NCBI RefSeq assembly: GCF_014202505.1
Contig: NZ_JACHGW010000002.1
Span: 868,001-932,000 of the forward strand
DNA: 64,000 nucleotides
From: Armatimonas rosea
Lineage (GTDB): Bacteria; Armatimonadota; Armatimonadia; Armatimonadales; Armatimonadaceae
Direction of reading: 5' to 3'
Shown here one piece after another: positions 16,861-25,791 of the stretch. Made by a program: the position numbers and the translations under genes. Position 1 is the stretch's first letter. Each line of letters opens with the position of its first letter. Under the pieces are notes generated by a model that was not told the origin of the DNA, ran no database searches, and was given only the letters and a program-made list of their open reading frames with translations.

Positions 16861-17871
16861 ATGAGCTTAAGAGTGGCCGTAGTTGGCCTTGGTGGAATTG
16901 GCAATACCCACGCGGGTGTCTATATGAAGCGGGAAGACTGCGAGCTAGTCGCGGTCTGTGACATTATTCAGGAGCGCACCGATAAGGCGGCTGAGAAGTA
17001 CGGCTGCCCGGGGTTCTACTCCATCGCGGACATGCTGGCGAGTGGGATTCAGATCGATGCGGTGAGTGTCTGCTCGGCGGGGAAAGAGAACGGTGGCGAT
17101 CACTACACCCCGACCATGGAGATCCTGGCGGCGGGGATTCCCGTGCTGGGCGAGAAGCCGATCTCCAACGAGATCGACAAGGCCGAGGAGATGGTCGCGC
17201 TGGCCAAGGAGAAGAACCTGCGCTATGGCATCAACCTCAACCACCGGTTCACGCCTGCGGCGCTCCGCGCCAAGGAGTGGATCAACGAAGGGAGGCTGGG
17301 TGAGGTCAATATCATCAACATGACGATGTGGATCAACAACCCCAATGAGACATCGCCCTGGTTCCATATCCGCGCCTTGCACCCGCACTCCCTCGATGTG
17401 ATGCGCTTCTTTGGCGGCGATGTGGAAAAAGTGCAGGCGTTCTTCAAGCGTGGCCCCAAGGCCGACGGCCCCGATGGCCGCCGTGTCTGCTGGTCCAATG
17501 TGCAGGCGAACCTGCTCTTTAAGAACGGGACGATCGGGCACCTGACGGGCAGCTACGATGCGGGCGGAAGCTATGGCCTCGAAACCCTAGAAGTGGTCGG
17601 CTCTGAGGGACGCTTTGTGCTGGTCGATGCCTGCGAGCATCTCACTTTCTACCCACGCCGCTCCCGCCAGACCGAGACCTACGACTACCTGGGCGGGATG
17701 ATGGGCTTCAACGAGACCTTCCCCAGCCGAATCGGGAAGTGGGTGGAGCAGAATATCGCCGGGGATGCGCCAGAGGAGATCGACGCCTCAGGAGCCGACG
17801 CGCTCCACGTGCAGAAGATCATCGAGGCCATTATCGAGTCCTGGGAGACCGGGACGGTGGTGACGATTTAA
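16861..17871 (+). CDS. Gfo/Idh/MocA-family oxidoreductase (cluster gene 2)
   Basis: 336 residues: SLRVAVVGLGGIGNTHAGVY (Rossmann loop), VLGEKPISNEIDKAEEMV (EKP catalytic lysine), NLNHRFTPAALRAKEW and the LHPHSLDVMRFFGGDVEKV segment that carries the usual catalytic His/Asp region. Strong similarity to the next gene through these motifs shows a tandem duplication. It likely oxidises or reduces a sugar-type hydroxyl with NAD(P). The ribosome site (TAGGAAAT) lies at the end of the preceding palindromic repeat. Confidence 0.92.
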   Translation: MSLRVAVVGLGGIGNTHAGVYMKREDCELVAVCDIIQERTDKAAEKYGCPGFYSIADMLASGIQIDAVSVCSAGKENGGDHYTPTMEILAAGIPVLGEKPISNEIDKAEEMVALAKEKNLRYGINLNHRFTPAALRAKEWINEGRLGEVNIINMTMWINNPNETSPWFHIRALHPHSLDVMRFFGGDVEKVQAFFKRGPKADGPDGRRVCWSNVQANLLFKNGTIGHLTGSYDAGGSYGLETLEVVGSEGRFVLVDACEHLTFYPRRSRQTETYDYLGGMMGFNETFPSRIGKWVEQNIAGDAPEEIDASGADALHVQKIIEAIIESWETGTVVTI

Positions 17872-17875
17872 CCTC

Positions 17876-18030
17876 TCCTCCCCAACCCTCCCGGGTACCC
17901 TCTGGGTGCGGGCGCTCCTTCCGGGTGCCCTCTGGGCGTGGGAAAGGAGGGAGTTTCTGGGTGGATTTTCCCCTTTCCCAGTGAGGTACGAACGCCCGGG
18001 AGAGGGGGTAGGGGAGAGGTTGGAGACTGT
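17876..18030. repeat. Intergenic repeat, family C, between the duplicated dehydrogenases
   Basis: C-rich left arm and G-rich right arm (CTCTCC...GGAGAGG). Bases 17886-17909 are the exact reverse complement of 23066-23089 inside the 5' part of cysC. The right end supplies GGAG for the next gene. Confidence 0.75.
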
Positions 18031-19020
18031 ATGCAACGAGTCTGTGTGGTCGGCATGGGGGTGATTGGAAACCGCCATGCTGATATGTACAAGCTGAGCC
18101 CGCTCGCGGAGCTGGTTGGGGTCTGTGACAAAGATCGGGCGCGGGCGGATGCCGGCGCGGCGCGCCTCGGTGTGCCTGCGTTCTATGATGTAGACGCGAT
18201 GCTGGCCGCGCTCCAGCCCGATATCGTGAGTGTCGCAACGGGCGGCTACGAGTACGGTAGCGACCACTACGCGCCGACCATGCAGGCGCTGGCGGCAGGC
18301 TGTCATGTGCTGGGCGAGAAACCCATCTCCAACACGATCTCCGAGGCGGAGGAGATGGTGGCCCTCGCCAAAGAGAAGAAGCTCTGCTACGGCATCAACC
18401 TGAACCATCGCTTCACCCCGGCGGCGCGGATCGCGAAGAAGTGGCAGAACGAGGGGCGGCTGGGGCACCTGCTCTTTATCAACATGAGCATGTGGATCCT
18501 AAACCCGACCGAGAGCTCGCCCTACTTTCAGATCAAGGCACTACACCCCCACACGGTCGACGTCATGCGGCACTTCTGCGGCGATGTGGAGAAAGTACAG
18601 TGCTTTGCGACCGTCGCGCCGGGCCGAAAGATCTGGACTACGGCGCACTTCTCGATGCAGTTCAAGAACGGCGTCGTGGGGGGGCTCACCGGCTCCTACG
18701 ATATCGAACGCGGCCACCCGATGGAGCGCTGCGAGGTCGCAGGAACCGGTGGGCGGCTGGTGATCGACGACATGTACCGCGAGGCCACACTCTTTCCGGC
18801 GGGCAACCCGGAGAAGCTGGTCTACACCAACCCGCTCTTTGGGGGCTTTGAGAGCTTCACGGACACGTTCAAGGACCGCATCCACACGTTTGTCCGCGAG
18901 GTCGAGGAGGGGGTCGCTCCCGAGGCGATCGACGGCTCCGGGGCGGATGGCCTCGCGGCGCAGAGAGTCTTACAGGCGGCGATTGAGTCGCTCAACACAG
19001 GGACAGTGGTGACGGTGTAA
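18031..19020 (+). CDS. Gfo/Idh/MocA-family oxidoreductase (cluster gene 3)
   Basis: 329 residues from ATG 18031 (GGAG 5 bases upstream); the longer frame from 17938 is repeat DNA. Motifs parallel cluster gene 2: VCVVGMGVIGNRHADMY, VLGEKPISNTISEAEEMV, NLNHRFTPAARIAKKW and LHPHTVDVMRHFCGDVEKV. The pair probably carries out successive or reverse redox steps (for example oxidation at one carbon, reduction after isomerisation), a pattern known for Gfo/Idh/MocA pairs; here it is inference. Confidence 0.92.
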   Translation: MQRVCVVGMGVIGNRHADMYKLSPLAELVGVCDKDRARADAGAARLGVPAFYDVDAMLAALQPDIVSVATGGYEYGSDHYAPTMQALAAGCHVLGEKPISNTISEAEEMVALAKEKKLCYGINLNHRFTPAARIAKKWQNEGRLGHLLFINMSMWILNPTESSPYFQIKALHPHTVDVMRHFCGDVEKVQCFATVAPGRKIWTTAHFSMQFKNGVVGGLTGSYDIERGHPMERCEVAGTGGRLVIDDMYREATLFPAGNPEKLVYTNPLFGGFESFTDTFKDRIHTFVREVEEGVAPEAIDGSGADGLAAQRVLQAAIESLNTGTVVTV

Positions 19021-19110
19021 CCTCACCCCCTAACCCCCGCCCGGCGGGGGGACAATTTGGAAAGAGATTCCTCTTATTCCCCCCGCTGGGCGGGGGCTAG
19101 GGGGGAGGAG
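19021..19110. repeat. Intergenic palindromic repeat, family A copy 2
   Basis: CCCCCTAACCCCCGCCCGGC arm, ACAATTTGGAAAGAGATTCCTCTTATT centre split across positions, then the G-rich arm. The right end (GGGGGGAGGAG, 19100-19110) is the ribosome site of the 19116 gene. Confidence 0.85.
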
Positions 19111-19115
19111 TGATT

Positions 19116-19913
19116 ATGAAACTTGGCGCGAATTCGGTTTTATTTGGCGGCTTCTCGATGCGCGAGGCGTTCGAGCAGATCGCGCGGGCGGGCTACGATG
19201 GGATCGAGCTCTCCGCAATCGATGGCATGAGCGAGCACTTGGTGCTGGATCGCTGGCAGGAAGTGGCAGGCGAGATCAAGGCGCTCTCGACGGAGTTTGG
19301 GCTGGAGCTGCTGGCGATGGAGCAGCCGTCGCAAGACGCCGTGAAGATGGAGAAGGCGTTTCAGGCCGCCGTGGAGATCGGGATTCCGATTGTCAACTGT
19401 GGCCCCGGCGGCAAGACCAGCGACGATGAGAGCCTGCAAAAATCTATCGACTCGCTGGGAGCGCTGGCGACGATGGCCGAAAAATACGGCGTGACGCTCT
19501 GCGTAAAAGCCCACGTCGGGGCGGCGATCTGGAACACGCCCACGACCCTCCAGCTCATGGAGGCGATCACGTCGCCCGCGTTTGGTATTGATATGGACCC
19601 GTCGCATATCCACCGTGGGCAAGAGAACCCGGTTGAGGCGATCGGTGCGGTGATTTCCCGCGTCAAGCACGTCCATATCCGCGACTGCAAGGGCCGCCAG
19701 CAGAACCCTGGCAAGCCCGAGCAGCAGGCCAATGGCCGCGGCGATATCGACCTGCTGGGCTACATCCGAGTCCTCCACGAGAGCGGCTATACGGGGCCGG
19801 TCGATCTAGAGGTGATCGGGGCGAAGGAGTACTCGCTCGTGCAGTGCGCCATTATCGCTGCGGAGGCACGGGGGCATATGCAGGCCTGTCTGCAAGCGTG
19901 TGGGGCGCGGTAG
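19116..19913 (+). CDS. Sugar phosphate isomerase/epimerase-like TIM barrel (cluster gene 4)
   Basis: 265 residues of the xylose-isomerase-like (AP endonuclease family 2) superfamily. Metal-ligand strands are recognisable: AGYDGIELSAIDG, VNCGPGGKT, FGIDMDPSHIHRG and VKHVHIRDCKG, with PVDLEVIGAKEY near the end. Such proteins convert keto-sugars or inosose intermediates and commonly sit with Gfo/Idh/MocA genes. ATG 19116 is preferred over GTG 19110; its ribosome site is donated by the palindromic repeat just upstream. Confidence 0.9.
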   Translation: MKLGANSVLFGGFSMREAFEQIARAGYDGIELSAIDGMSEHLVLDRWQEVAGEIKALSTEFGLELLAMEQPSQDAVKMEKAFQAAVEIGIPIVNCGPGGKTSDDESLQKSIDSLGALATMAEKYGVTLCVKAHVGAAIWNTPTTLQLMEAITSPAFGIDMDPSHIHRGQENPVEAIGAVISRVKHVHIRDCKGRQQNPGKPEQQANGRGDIDLLGYIRVLHESGYTGPVDLEVIGAKEYSLVQCAIIAAEARGHMQACLQACGAR

Positions 19914-19955
19914 CGGGGCACTCCCCCCGCATACCCCACAAGTGGGGCCCCTGCG

Positions 19956-20000
19956 ACCCCCTCTCCCTCTTTTCCTCCTTCGTCGGGAGGAGAGGGGGTG
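19956..20000. repeat. Hairpin CCCCCTCTCC...GGAGAGGGGG upstream of family B copy 1
   Basis: About 45 bases folding into a C-rich/G-rich stem around CTTCGTCG. It makes up the left half of the 205-base gap before sulfatase-like gene 2. Confidence 0.6.
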
Positions 20001-20023
20001 CCGAGGGAGAACCCACCCCCTCT

Positions 20024-20103
20024 AACTCCCCCTCCCTTCGTCCCCGCGAAGCGGGAAACAGAGCGAAGGGAGGGGGCCGGGGGGAGGGATGCTGGGAGGG
20101 ATG
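20024..20103 (+). repeat. Palindromic repeat, family B copy 1 (intergenic)
   Basis: 80 bases, 72 identical to 30947-31026 inside polA. It forms a stem (CTCCCTTCG with CGAAGGGAG) around an inner CCCGC-GAA-GCGGG hairpin, then a G-rich tail with GGGATG repeats. Confidence 0.9.
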
Positions 20104-20118
20104 TCTGGATACAAACTC

Positions 20119-21564
20119 ATGAACATTGTCTTTATCGCACTCGACACTCAGCGCGCCGACCACCTCGGCTGCTACGGCTACGAAAAAAACACATCGCCGA
20201 TTATCGATGCCCTTGCTGCCCAGGGCGTGGTCTTTGAGCGCTGCTACGCGCCCAATATCCCGACCCACCCGTCGTTTACGACCATGCTCACGGGCAAGGA
20301 GGCCATCACCCACAATATTGTCAATATTGGAGGGCGCGTCCCGATTGAGGAAGGCGTGCGCCTCCTGCCCGAGATTCTCAAAGAGCACGGCTGGAACACC
20401 GCAGCGATCGACACGATGGGGCGGCACTTTAATCGCGGCTTCGATACCTACATCTCGCCCCAGTGGGATCGCTCCGACCCGCTCACCCTGCGTCGCGCTG
20501 AGCATATCACCGATGCGGCGCTACCGGTTCTCGCCGAGCTGAAGGCCGATAAAGAGAAGCCCTTCTTTCTCTTTCTGCACTACTGGGACCCGCACACACC
20601 CTATCTTCCACCTGCGGACTTTCGGACGATGTTCTACCCCGAGGGCGCCGATCCGTATGATGTGAACAACCACTCCATGGACAAGGCCTGGAACGACGAG
20701 ATGTTCCAGTGGTACTTCCATGACTGGATGCCGGGGGTCACGGATAGCAGCTATGTCAACGCGCTCTACGATGCGGAGACGGCCTACATGGACTGGCAGC
20801 TACGGCGGCTCTTTGCGGCCATCGAGCCCATCAAGGACGACACCCTGATCGTGATTACCGCCGACCATGGGGAGATTCTCGACGAGCAGCTGGGCTTCTA
20901 CGACCACCACGGGCTCTACGAGGGCAATGTCCATATCCCGCTGATCCTGATCTGGCCCGGCAAGCTCCCTGCCGGCAAGCGTGTCCCGGGCTTTGTGCAG
21001 AACCTGGACTACCTGCCGACCTTCTTCGAGCTGGCTGGAATCCCGGATACCGAGAAGCTCGAAGGCAAGAGCCTGCTGCCCTGCATCTTCGGGGAGCGCG
21101 ACGGCAACTACGACGAGCTATTCCTCTCGGAGGCGACTTGGGAGGTGAAGCGTGCGTACCGCAACAACAAGTGGAAGTTTATCCACTCGTTCGAGCCCGA
21201 CCCGCACGGCCGCCCCCTGCAAGAGCTCTTCGACCTAGAGGCCGACCCCACCGAGCAAGTCAACCTCGCCGAGACGCACCCGGAGATTGTGGCGGAGCTG
21301 AAGGGACGCCTGGATGCCTGGGTCGCCAAGCGCCTTGCGGAGACCGGCCGCACGGAGGACCCCGTTCCGGTGCAAGGGCGCTGTGGGAGCAAGATCGGCA
21401 CCCCCATCGAGGGCGAGACCCCCGGCGCGGGGGCGACACCGCTGCACCTGCGTAAGGCAAAAGAGGCCGCCAATATCCCCAAACCGGAGGAGCTCAACTC
21501 CGCCACCGACCAGAAGTCGGGTAAGCCGCTCCACGGGTATGTGGAGAAGCCCGCTGCCCCCTAA
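20119..21564 (+). CDS. Sulfatase-like hydrolase 2 (Thr nucleophile position)
   Basis: 481 residues from ATG 20119, where the family N-terminus starts (MNIVFIALDTQRADHLGCYG); ATG 20089 and 20101 lie in repeat DNA but cannot be excluded. T49-H-P-S-F replaces C-x-P-S-R before TTMLTG, and the metal site VITADHGEILDEQ is intact. It is closer to sulfatase-like 3 than to 1. No signal peptide. A C-terminal tail of about 50 residues follows the core. The TAA stop (21562-21564) is part of the next palindromic repeat, giving the ending A-A-P. Confidence 0.88.
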   Translation: MNIVFIALDTQRADHLGCYGYEKNTSPIIDALAAQGVVFERCYAPNIPTHPSFTTMLTGKEAITHNIVNIGGRVPIEEGVRLLPEILKEHGWNTAAIDTMGRHFNRGFDTYISPQWDRSDPLTLRRAEHITDAALPVLAELKADKEKPFFLFLHYWDPHTPYLPPADFRTMFYPEGADPYDVNNHSMDKAWNDEMFQWYFHDWMPGVTDSSYVNALYDAETAYMDWQLRRLFAAIEPIKDDTLIVITADHGEILDEQLGFYDHHGLYEGNVHIPLILIWPGKLPAGKRVPGFVQNLDYLPTFFELAGIPDTEKLEGKSLLPCIFGERDGNYDELFLSEATWEVKRAYRNNKWKFIHSFEPDPHGRPLQELFDLEADPTEQVNLAETHPEIVAELKGRLDAWVAKRLAETGRTEDPVPVQGRCGSKIGTPIEGETPGAGATPLHLRKAKEAANIPKPEELNSATDQKSGKPLHGYVEKPAAP

Positions 21565-21636
21565 CCCCCGCAAGCGGGGGGACAATAAGGAAGGAATCCT
21601 CTTATTCCCCCCGCCGGGCGGGGGCTAGGGGGGAAG
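21558..21636. repeat. Intergenic palindromic repeat, family A copy 3
   Basis: CCCCCTAACCCCCGCAAGCG arm, ACAATAAGGAAGGAATCCTC centre and CTAGGGGGGAAGCT right end. It contributes the stop codon of the upstream gene and a GGGGGGAA ribosome site for the downstream gene. Confidence 0.88.
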
Positions 21637-21638
21637 CT

Positions 21639-22991
21639 ATGAACATCGTTCTCTTAGCCATAGACACCCTGCGGCCCGACCACCTCGGGTGCTACGGCTA
21701 TGGTAAAAACACGTCGCCGCAGATCGATGCGCTGGCGGCCGAGTCGGTCGTCTTTGAGCAGGCGATTGCGGCGGGCATCCCGACCATGCCGTCGTTTACC
21801 ACCATGCTCACCGGGCTCCATCCCCTGCGGCACGGGATTGTCGCGCATATCGGGGAGAAGCAGCGGGTGGCGGCACGTGTCCAGACCCTGCCGCAGCTCG
21901 CGCAAAAGGCGGGCTGGACCACTATCGGGATCGACAACTTGGTGATTCAAGGCGGCGGCAAGGGGACGTGGTTCGCGCGGGGCTTTGACCACTACTCCGG
22001 CTTTCTCTACGCCCCCTTCACCAACCAGAGCGAGCAGCTGATCGACCGGGCGATCCAGTTTATTGATGAGCAAGACAAGCAAGTGCCGTTCTTTCTCTAC
22101 TGCCACCTCTGGGACCCACACACGCCCTACGGCCCGCCCGCGCCCTACAACACGATGCACTACACCCCTGGCAGTGCGGAGTACACGATGGACGAGGTCT
22201 ACGCCCACGCGCCGGAGTACTACAAGGCTTTCTTAGGCGAGATGCCCTGCGCGCAACCCGACGACTACGCGGGCTACGTGGCGCTCTACGACGGCGAGAT
22301 CTCCTATGTCGATGTGCAAGTCGGGCGGCTTATCGCGCATCTCAAGAACTCTGGAATCTGGGAAGACACCGTCTTTATCTTCATGAGCGACCATGGCGAG
22401 GCCTTCGGCGAGGGCGAGATTCACTTCGACCACCACGGCCTCTACGATGCCGTCACGCATGTCGCGCTGATGGCCAAGGTTCCCGGCATCGCGCCCGGTC
22501 GCACCGATGCCCTGGTCTCCACCGAGGACATCTTGCCCAGCCTCGCGGCGCTCTGTGGCTGGGAGCTGCCGACGGGCTACGAGCTCACGGGGCAGAGCTT
22601 CGCGCCCACCCTGCGTGGCGAGGAGTTTGCCGGCCGCGAGCGCGTTTTCTGCATAGAGTCGTCGCGGCAGGCTTCGATTGCCATTCGCACGCTCAAGTGG
22701 AAGCTCATCCAGCCGATTGTCGACGACGCGCACGGAAAGCCCCTGCCGCACCTCCACGGCACGCCCCGCGACCCTGCGCCTCTGCTCTTCGACCTGGAGC
22801 ACGACCCCGGCGAGAGACACAATCTCGCCGAGACGCACCCCGAGGTGCGTGAGGCACTTCTCGCAGAGCTGCTGGACTGGCACGCCCAAGAAATCGCCCA
22901 ACGCAACGGGCACGATCCCATCAAGGAGAATGGTCTGAGCTTGAGCTACGAGGTCTTTATGAAGCGATTGCTGGCGAGGCATAAGAAATGA
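21639..22991 (+). CDS. Sulfatase-like hydrolase 3 (Thr nucleophile position)
   Basis: 450 residues: [20 protein letters not shown], then T49-M-P-S-F at the nucleophile motif before TTMLTG, then [20 protein letters not shown] for the second metal site. The three sulfatase-like genes therefore share the loss of the formylglycine Cys/Ser but keep the metal ligands, which suggests working Thr-type enzymes and not dead copies. Cytoplasmic. The stop overlaps the ATG annotated for cysC (ATGA at 22988-22991). Confidence 0.88.
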   Translation: MNIVLLAIDTLRPDHLGCYGYGKNTSPQIDALAAESVVFEQAIAAGIPTMPSFTTMLTGLHPLRHGIVAHIGEKQRVAARVQTLPQLAQKAGWTTIGIDNLVIQGGGKGTWFARGFDHYSGFLYAPFTNQSEQLIDRAIQFIDEQDKQVPFFLYCHLWDPHTPYGPPAPYNTMHYTPGSAEYTMDEVYAHAPEYYKAFLGEMPCAQPDDYAGYVALYDGEISYVDVQVGRLIAHLKNSGIWEDTVFIFMSDHGEAFGEGEIHFDHHGLYDAVTHVALMAKVPGIAPGRTDALVSTEDILPSLAALCGWELPTGYELTGQSFAPTLRGEEFAGRERVFCIESSRQASIAIRTLKWKLIQPIVDDAHGKPLPHLHGTPRDPAPLLFDLEHDPGERHNLAETHPEVREALLAELLDWHAQEIAQRNGHDPIKENGLSLSYEVFMKRLLARHKK

Positions 22992-23656
22992 AACTACCTC
23001 TCCCCAACCCCTCACCTAAAGGCAAGGGGCTAAGACCCACCCCTGAATCCCCTCCCTTGCCTTTAGCACCCAGAGGGTACCCGGGAGGGGGGGCTGAGCT
23101 GTGCGAAGCCGGGGTGGGAGAGGTGGTCGGGCGGAGCTTCGTGGTCTGGCTAACCGGTCTTAGTGGTGCGGGGAAGACCACAGTTGCGCGGGGGCTGGCC
23201 GAGGCGCTACGGGTGCGCGGCATCAGCAAGCTCGAGGTGCTCGATGGTGATGCGGTGCGCGAGAACCTCTCCAAGGGGCTGGGGTTTTCCAAAGAGGACC
23301 GCGACACTAATGTCGCGCGAATCGCGTTTGTGGCGCAGCTGCTGGCACGCAACGATGTCAACGTGATCGTGGCGGCGATCTCGCCCTACGCCGAGGCGCG
23401 GGCGGCGGCGCGGGAGCGGATTGGCGAGGGCTTTGTCGAGGTGCACGTGGACTGTGGCCTGCCCGAGCTGGTACGCCGCGATGTGAAGGGGCTCTACGCC
23501 AAGGCGCTCGCTGGAGAGCTGGCGCACTTCACCGGGGTCTCCGATCCCTACGAGGCACCAGAGAACCCCGATGTTCGGGTGAGTAGCGAGGGGCAGAGTG
23601 TGGAGGAGAGTGTGGGGGCGATAGTCGCGTTTCTGGAGGCGAGGGGGAGGCTGTGA
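22988..23656 (+). CDS. cysC: Adenylylsulfate kinase
   Basis: Phosphorylates adenylylsulfate (APS) to PAPS. Core motifs: [20 protein letters not shown] (P-loop), [17 protein letters not shown] and [18 protein letters not shown]. From ATG 22988 the product is 222 residues, but the first 45 or so (proline/glycine-rich) are encoded by repeat family C DNA; the family core starts near GTG 23123-23141. Either the repeat adds an N-terminal tail or it is an untranslated spacer and the start is an internal GTG; I cannot decide. The GTGA overlap with cysD supports one operon. Confidence 0.92.
   Translation: MKLPLPNPSPKGKGLRPTPESPPLPLAPRGYPGGGAELCEAGVGEVVGRSFVVWLTGLSGAGKTTVARGLAEALRVRGISKLEVLDGDAVRENLSKGLGFSKEDRDTNVARIAFVAQLLARNDVNVIVAAISPYAEARAAARERIGEGFVEVHVDCGLPELVRRDVKGLYAKALAGELAHFTGVSDPYEAPENPDVRVSSEGQSVEESVGAIVAFLEARGRL
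22993..23125. repeat. Family C repeat overlapping the 5' part of cysC
   Basis: Palindromic C-rich/G-rich element (ACCTCTCCCC at the left, GGGAGAGGT at the right) with AAAGGCAAGGGG/CCCTTGCCTTT inner arms. 24 bases (23066-23089) are the exact reverse complement of 17886-17909. Confidence 0.78.
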
Positions 23657-24543
23657 CGCACTTAGATGAGCTAGAGTCTGAGAGTGTCTATGTGCTACGG
23701 GAGGTGGCGGCGCAGTTCGAGAATGTCGCGCTGCTCTTCTCCGGCGGCAAGGACTCGATCGTGCTGAGCTACCTGGCCCGCAAGGCCTTCTGGCCCGCGC
23801 GGATTCCGTTTGTGCTTCTGCATATCGACACGGGCCATAACTTCGAGGAGACCCTCACCTACCGCGATGCCTGGGCGGAGAAGTTGGGGGCACGCTTGCT
23901 GGTGCGCTCTGTCCAAGACTCCATCGACCAGGGGCGCGTGACCGAGGAGTCCGGGGTGCATGCGAGCCGCAATGTCCTGCAGACTGTCACGCTGGTCGAT
24001 GCAATCATGGAGCTGGGCCTCGATGCCTGCCTGGGTGGGGCACGGCGCGATGAAGAAAAGGCGCGGGCCAAGGAGCGCTTCTTCTCCCACCGGGATGCCT
24101 TCTCGCAGTGGGACCCGAAGAACCAGCGCCCGGAGCTCTGGCAGCTCTTCAACGGCCACAAAGCGCCTGGCGAGCACTTCCGGGTCTTTCCGCTCTCGAA
24201 CTGGACTGAGCTGGACATCTGGCGCTACATCCAGCGCGAGAAGATCCCCATGCCGTCGCTCTACTTTACGCACACCCGGCCGGTCTTTGAGCGCAATGGG
24301 ATGGTGCTGGCTGCTAGTGAGATCCTGCCACGCCTGCCCGAGGAGACCGTCACCGAGCGCCGTGTCCGCTTCCGCACGATTGGGGACATGACCTGCACTG
24401 GGGCCGTGGACTCGCCCGCCGCCACCATTGAGGAGATTGTCGCCGAGGTCGCCGCCGCCCGCACCACCGAGCGTGGCACCCGCGCCGATGACAAGCGCTC
24501 CGAGGCGGCGATGGAAGACCGCAAGCGCACGGGGTACTTCTAG
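23653..24543 (+). CDS. cysD: Sulfate adenylyltransferase subunit 2 (ATP sulfurylase small subunit)
   Basis: 296 residues. With CysN it makes APS from ATP and sulfate. The PP-loop motif [13 protein letters not shown] is near residue 26, followed by [26 protein letters not shown] and [17 protein letters not shown], all CysD signatures. It starts at GTG 23653, overlapping the cysC stop (GTGA). Length is normal. Placed between cysC and cysN, it completes a PAPS-forming set inside the cluster. Confidence 0.96.
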   Translation: MTHLDELESESVYVLREVAAQFENVALLFSGGKDSIVLSYLARKAFWPARIPFVLLHIDTGHNFEETLTYRDAWAEKLGARLLVRSVQDSIDQGRVTEESGVHASRNVLQTVTLVDAIMELGLDACLGGARRDEEKARAKERFFSHRDAFSQWDPKNQRPELWQLFNGHKAPGEHFRVFPLSNWTELDIWRYIQREKIPMPSLYFTHTRPVFERNGMVLAASEILPRLPEETVTERRVRFRTIGDMTCTGAVDSPAATIEEIVAEVAAARTTERGTRADDKRSEAAMEDRKRTGYF

Positions 24544-24546
24544 CCC

Positions 24547-25791
24547 ATGAACCTACTACGATTCACCACCGCGGGGAGTGTCGATGATGGGAAGTCCACC
24601 CTGATCGGCCGCCTGCTCTACGACTCCAAGGCGATCTTCGACGACCAGCTCGATGCCCTGCACCGGGCGTCTTTGCGGCGCGGCGAGGAGCAGGTGAACC
24701 TGGCGCTCCTCACCGATGGCCTGCGCGCCGAGCGGGAGCAGGGGATCACGATCGATGTGGCCTACCGCTACTTCGCCACCCCGCACCGTAGCTTCATTAT
24801 CGCCGACACGCCGGGCCACGTCCAGTACACGCGCAACATGGTCACGGGGGCGTCTACGGCCCAAGTTGCGGTAATCTTGGTGGATGCGCGTCAAGGCGTG
24901 GTCGAGCAGACACGGCGGCATGCCTACCTCGCAGCGCTTCTGGGGCTCTCGCACCTGGTCTTTGCGATCAATAAGATGGACCTAGTCGGCTACGAGCAAG
25001 CGGCGTTTGAGCGAGTGAAATCGGCGCTGGAAGAAGTGACAACGCACCTAGCCCCAACCGCAAAAGTGCACTACTTGCCCCTGGCCGCGCTCCACGGCGA
25101 CAACGTGGTCGAGCGCTCCGAGAGACTCCCCTGGTACGAGGGGCCCTCACTCTTAGAGCTTCTGGAGACCCTGGACGCTCCCGAGCAAGCTGGCCCCGCG
25201 CGCTTCCCGGTGCAGTATGTGATCCGCCCCCAGAGCCCGGACTTCCCCGACTACCGGGGCTACGCCGGCCGCGTGGTCGGGGCGCCTTTGCACGTGGGGG
25301 AGCGTGTCGTGGCGCTTCCCAGCGGCCTAGAGACCGAGATTACGGGAATCGAGACCATGGACGGCCCCCTCGAAGTCGCGGAGCCGGGGCGCAGTGTCAC
25401 GGTGCTGGTCAAGGACGACCTCGATCTGAGCCGGGGGGACCTGCTCGCGCCGGTCGCCGCGCCACCGACGACAGCGCAGGAGCTGACCGTTACTCTGTGC
25501 TGGCTCTCGACCACGCCGCTCCGGCTCAACGCCCGCTACCGGGTGCGCCACACGAGCCGGGAAGTGCTGGGGATGGTGACCGGGATCGACTTTGTGGTGG
25601 ATATCGAGACCCTGGAGCAGGCTCCCGCCGACGGACCGCTGACCGCCAATGCCATCGCCCAGGTCCGCCTGCGGCTGGCAGCACCGCTCTTTGTGGATGC
25701 CTACACCGCCAACCGGACCATGGGGAGCCTGATCTTGATCGATGAATCGAGCCATGTCTCCGTGGGAGCCGGTATGATAGAGGCATCATGA
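24547..25791 (+). CDS. cysN: Sulfate adenylyltransferase subunit 1 (GTPase)
   Basis: 414 residues. EF-Tu-like GTPase that drives APS synthesis with CysD. G motifs: TAGSVDDGKSTLIGRLLYD, AEREQGITIDVAYRYF, DTPGHVQYTRNMVTGAS and NKMDLVGY; domains II and III follow. It is at the short end of the family and carries no fused CysC domain, which fits the separate cysC gene. Three bases separate it from cysD. Its stop overlaps the larA start (ATGA). Confidence 0.96.
   Translation: MNLLRFTTAGSVDDGKSTLIGRLLYDSKAIFDDQLDALHRASLRRGEEQVNLALLTDGLRAEREQGITIDVAYRYFATPHRSFIIADTPGHVQYTRNMVTGASTAQVAVILVDARQGVVEQTRRHAYLAALLGLSHLVFAINKMDLVGYEQAAFERVKSALEEVTTHLAPTAKVHYLPLAALHGDNVVERSERLPWYEGPSLLELLETLDAPEQAGPARFPVQYVIRPQSPDFPDYRGYAGRVVGAPLHVGERVVALPSGLETEITGIETMDGPLEVAEPGRSVTVLVKDDLDLSRGDLLAPVAAPPTTAQELTVTLCWLSTTPLRLNARYRVRHTSREVLGMVTGIDFVVDIETLEQAPADGPLTANAIAQVRLRLAAPLFVDAYTANRTMGSLILIDESSHVSVGAGMIEAS
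25773..25778 (+). promoter_or_regulatory. Possible internal -10 box before larA
   Basis: TATGAT inside the end of cysN, 9 bases before ATG 25788. larA may be expressed both by coupling to cysN and from this box. Confidence 0.4.

Noticed and set aside
16771-21636. CRISPR-like array of family A repeats
   Set aside because: Copies are separated by whole genes, are palindromic and vary in length; there are no regular spacers or cas genes.
15387-22991. Classical formylglycine sulfatases matured by the FGE-like proteins at 1-4381
   Set aside because: The sulfatase-like proteins have Thr at the modified position and the FGE-like proteins are secreted and lack an evident Cys pair.
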